Part shown: piece by piece, positions 62,224-64,000 of the stretch
Layout: each line of letters begins with the position of its first letter
Position numbering within the stretch: the first letter of the stretch is position 1
Assembly (NCBI RefSeq): GCF_035967765.1
Contig: NZ_JAYWIT010000005.1
Source of the DNA: Conexibacter stalactiti
Lineage (GTDB): Bacteria > Actinomycetota > Thermoleophilia > Solirubrobacterales > Solirubrobacteraceae
Direction: 5' to 3' (one strand)
DNA length: 64,000 bases
Program-made: the position numbers and the translations under genes
Notes under the pieces: model-generated
Told to the model about the DNA's origin: nothing
Database searches by the model: none
The model's input: the letters and a program-made list of their open reading frames with translations, nothing else

Positions 62224-62233
62224 CGTACTATAG
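62224..62233. promoter_or_regulatory. Shared, symmetric -10 element between rpsT and murJ
   Basis: The sequence GTACTATAGC reads TACTAT toward murJ and TATAGT toward rpsT, both good -10 hexamers. Toward murJ the hexamer ends only 9 bases before the GTG codon, so the murJ message would be leaderless or nearly so. No strong -35 box is visible in either direction. Confidence 0.5.
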
Positions 62234-62240
62234 CGCGCTC

Positions 62241-64000
62241 GTGACCGCCGAGACAGCTGATGAGAGAACCGCCGCCCCCGCGGCCCCGGAGCAAGGCGGC
62301 CAAGGCGGCGGTAGCCGGCGCGCGCGCAACACGCTGATCTTCTCGGCGGCGACCGGACTCTCGCGGATAGCAGGGCTTATCCGCGAGATCGTCGCCTCCA
62401 GCTACTTCGGCACCAGCGGCGCCTTCTCGGCCTTCACGATCGCCTTCCAGGTCCCCAACCTGGTCCGCAGCCTCTTCGCCGACGCCGCCCTCTCCGCCGC
62501 CTTCGTGCCGGTCTTCACGGAGCTGCTGGAGAGAAGAGAGCAGAGAGAGGCCTTCCGGCTGGCCTCGACGCTCTGCCTCGTGATCATCGCCGCGCTCGGC
62601 GCGATCACCGCGCTCTTCATCCTCGGCGCCGGCGTGATCATGCCGCTGTTCACCAGCGACACGTTCAGCGCCCAGCTCGACTCGCTGACGATCGGCCTCA
62701 GCCAGGTGCTGTTCCCGATCGTCGTCTTGCTCGGGATCAACGGACTCGTCGTAGGAATCCTCAACACCTACGACCACTTCACGATCCCAGCGATCGCGCC
62801 GCTCGTCTGGAACGTCGTGATCATCGTCGTGCTGGTCGTCGGGCGGCCGTTCTTCGAAGGCGACGACCAGATGTACGCGTACGCCATCGGCGTGCTGCTG
62901 GGAACGCTCGTGCAGTTGGCGATGTCGGTGGCGGTGCTGCCGCGCGTCGGCTTCAGATTCCAGTTCGCCTTCGACTGGCGCGACGCCCGCATCCTGCAGG
63001 TCTTCAAGCTGATGCTGCCGGTCACGATCAGCCTCGGGATCATCAACTTCGACCTGCTGATCAACTCGTCGCTCGGCACGCTCGTCTCCGAGGAGGCGCC
63101 GCGCGCGATCGACGCCGCCTTCCGCATCTACATGCTGCCGCAGGGGATGTTCAGCGTCGCCGTCGCGACCGTGCTGTTCCCGGTCCTCAGCCGCTACGCC
63201 GCCCGCCGCGACCTGCCCGGCCTGCGCCACACGATGGCCGACGGGATGCGGCTGATCTGGCTGCTGCTGACGCCGGCCGCGGCGATCACGCTCGTGCTGG
63301 CGGAGCCGATCACGCGGCTCGTCTACCAGCGCGGCGCCTTCGACGACGCCTCGACCGAGATGGTCTCGACGGCGCTCTTCTGGTTCTCGCTGAGCCTCCC
63401 GTTCTCCGGTCTCAACCTGCTGCTGTCGCGGACCTTCTTCTCGCTGCAGAAGCCGTGGTTCCCGACCGCGATGGCGCTCGGCTCGCTCGTCGTCAACGTG
63501 ATCGTCAGCCTCCTGCTCTACAAGCCGTACGGCGTCGCCGGCCTCGTGCTCGGCACGGTCGTCTCCAACATCGCGATGACGATCGGCCAGATGTGGGGGG
63601 TGCGCAGGTTGTTGCAGGGCAGCCTGGAGCTGCCCGAGACGTTCGCCTCGATGGCGAGAGTGACGGCCGCCTCGGCAGTCCTCGGCGGCGTCGCGTGGTT
63701 CGTCTGGTGGGGCCTGAACGACGCGCTCGGCCAGTCGCTGCCGGCGCAGATCATCTCGGTCGGGGTCGCGATCGCGACCGGCACCGCCTTCTACGTCGCC
63801 GCGATCCTGCACTGGCGCGTGCCGGAGGGGCAGCAGATCTACAACATGGTCGCCGGGCGCCTCGCCGGGCGACGCAGAAAGCCGAAGCGCCGCGTCCCGC
63901 CGCCGCGCCCGCGTGAGCCGCGCGGTCGTGCCGCGAGCGCACCGCGCACCGCGGCGGCACGCCGCAGAGCGCCGCCGAGACGGCGTCCGCCGAGGCGCCC
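62241..64000 (+). CDS. murJ: Lipid II flippase MurJ (MviN), 3' end outside window
   Basis: About 586 codons are present, open to the right edge. Starting at GTG it shows the MviN pattern: RNTLIFSAATGLSRIAGLIR, SAFTIAFQVPNLVRSLFADA, LSAAFVPVFTELLERRE, MLPQGMFSVAVATVLFPVLS, RLVYQRGAFDD and PFSGLNLLLSRTFFSLQKPW. Fourteen membrane helices fit the spacing. MurJ flips lipid II for peptidoglycan synthesis. The C-terminal tail after about residue 535 is very basic (RRRKPKRRVPPPRPREPRGR) and may be unstructured. Confidence 0.96.
   Translation, partial: MTAETADERTAAPAAPEQGGQGGGSRRARNTLIFSAATGLSRIAGLIREIVASSYFGTSGAFSAFTIAFQVPNLVRSLFADAALSAAFVPVFTELLERREQREAFRLASTLCLVIIAALGAITALFILGAGVIMPLFTSDTFSAQLDSLTIGLSQVLFPIVVLLGINGLVVGILNTYDHFTIPAIAPLVWNVVIIVVLVVGRPFFEGDDQMYAYAIGVLLGTLVQLAMSVAVLPRVGFRFQFAFDWRDARILQVFKLMLPVTISLGIINFDLLINSSLGTLVSEEAPRAIDAAFRIYMLPQGMFSVAVATVLFPVLSRYAARRDLPGLRHTMADGMRLIWLLLTPAAAITLVLAEPITRLVYQRGAFDDASTEMVSTALFWFSLSLPFSGLNLLLSRTFFSLQKPWFPTAMALGSLVVNVIVSLLLYKPYGVAGLVLGTVVSNIAMTIGQMWGVRRLLQGSLELPETFASMARVTAASAVLGGVAWFVWWGLNDALGQSLPAQIISVGVAIATGTAFYVAAILHWRVPEGQQIYNMVAGRLAGRRRKPKRRVPPPRPREPRGRAASAPRTAAARRRAPPRRRPPRR

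Noticed and set aside
62240..63812. Long minus-strand frame upstream of rpsT
   Set aside because: It is the antisense of murJ, acidic and His/Arg-rich without motifs; S20 starts at its own ATG at 62189.

Overview
The window is GC-rich, densely coded DNA from a chromosome that looks actinobacterial. The best guess is the class Thermoleophilia (Solirubrobacterales, Conexibacter-like). This rests on the very high GC third positions, an unusually frequent AGA arginine codon in the core genes, a comEA-comEC-holA-rpsT-murJ neighbourhood and many IclR/PucR/PadR/MmyB-type regulators. The taxonomic call is inference from style, not from a marker search.

Left part (about 1-26.8 kb) is catabolic. A gentisate-type aromatic cluster (IclR regulator, bicupin gentisate dioxygenase, FAH-fold hydrolase, FAD monooxygenase, SDR) ends convergently against an operon encoding ethanolamine ammonia-lyase (eutB, eutC) plus an odd RibB-like/flavin-reductase fusion. 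A divergent PucR regulator follows, then a ribose-type ABC importer (lipoprotein, double ATPase, two permeases). Next come a luciferase-like FMN monooxygenase, a PuuE-like deacetylase, a ThDP decarboxylase, an aldehyde dehydrogenase, a class III aminotransferase, two alpha/beta hydrolases (one lacking its nucleophile), an aldo/keto reductase and LysR and MmyB-type regulators. Perfect GC hairpins separate most convergent pairs. Together these genes could import a substrate, oxygenate it with reduced FMN, hydrolyse an amide, and decarboxylate and oxidise the fragments.

Middle part (about 26.8-50.6 kb) is accessory. It holds repeated 'reductase plus DNA-binding regulator' modules, three decayed copies of one gene end, a frameshifted TetR gene and other fragments. 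It then carries a terpene-synthase-like DUF2600/YtpB protein next to an FtsX-type ABC exporter with one normal and two degenerate ATPases, a PadR regulator, an ArsR-XRE double-HTH regulator, several secreted proteins of unknown function, and a convergent pair made of a PIN-like protein and a Schlafen/AlbA_2 protein.

Right part (50.6-64 kb) is housekeeping: tRNA-Ala(GGC), a coiled-coil protein, an MFS exporter, leuS, a TIGR00725-like protein, comEA, a short comEC without a visible lactamase domain, two bacterial PH-domain membrane proteins, holA, rpsT and murJ, which runs off the right edge.
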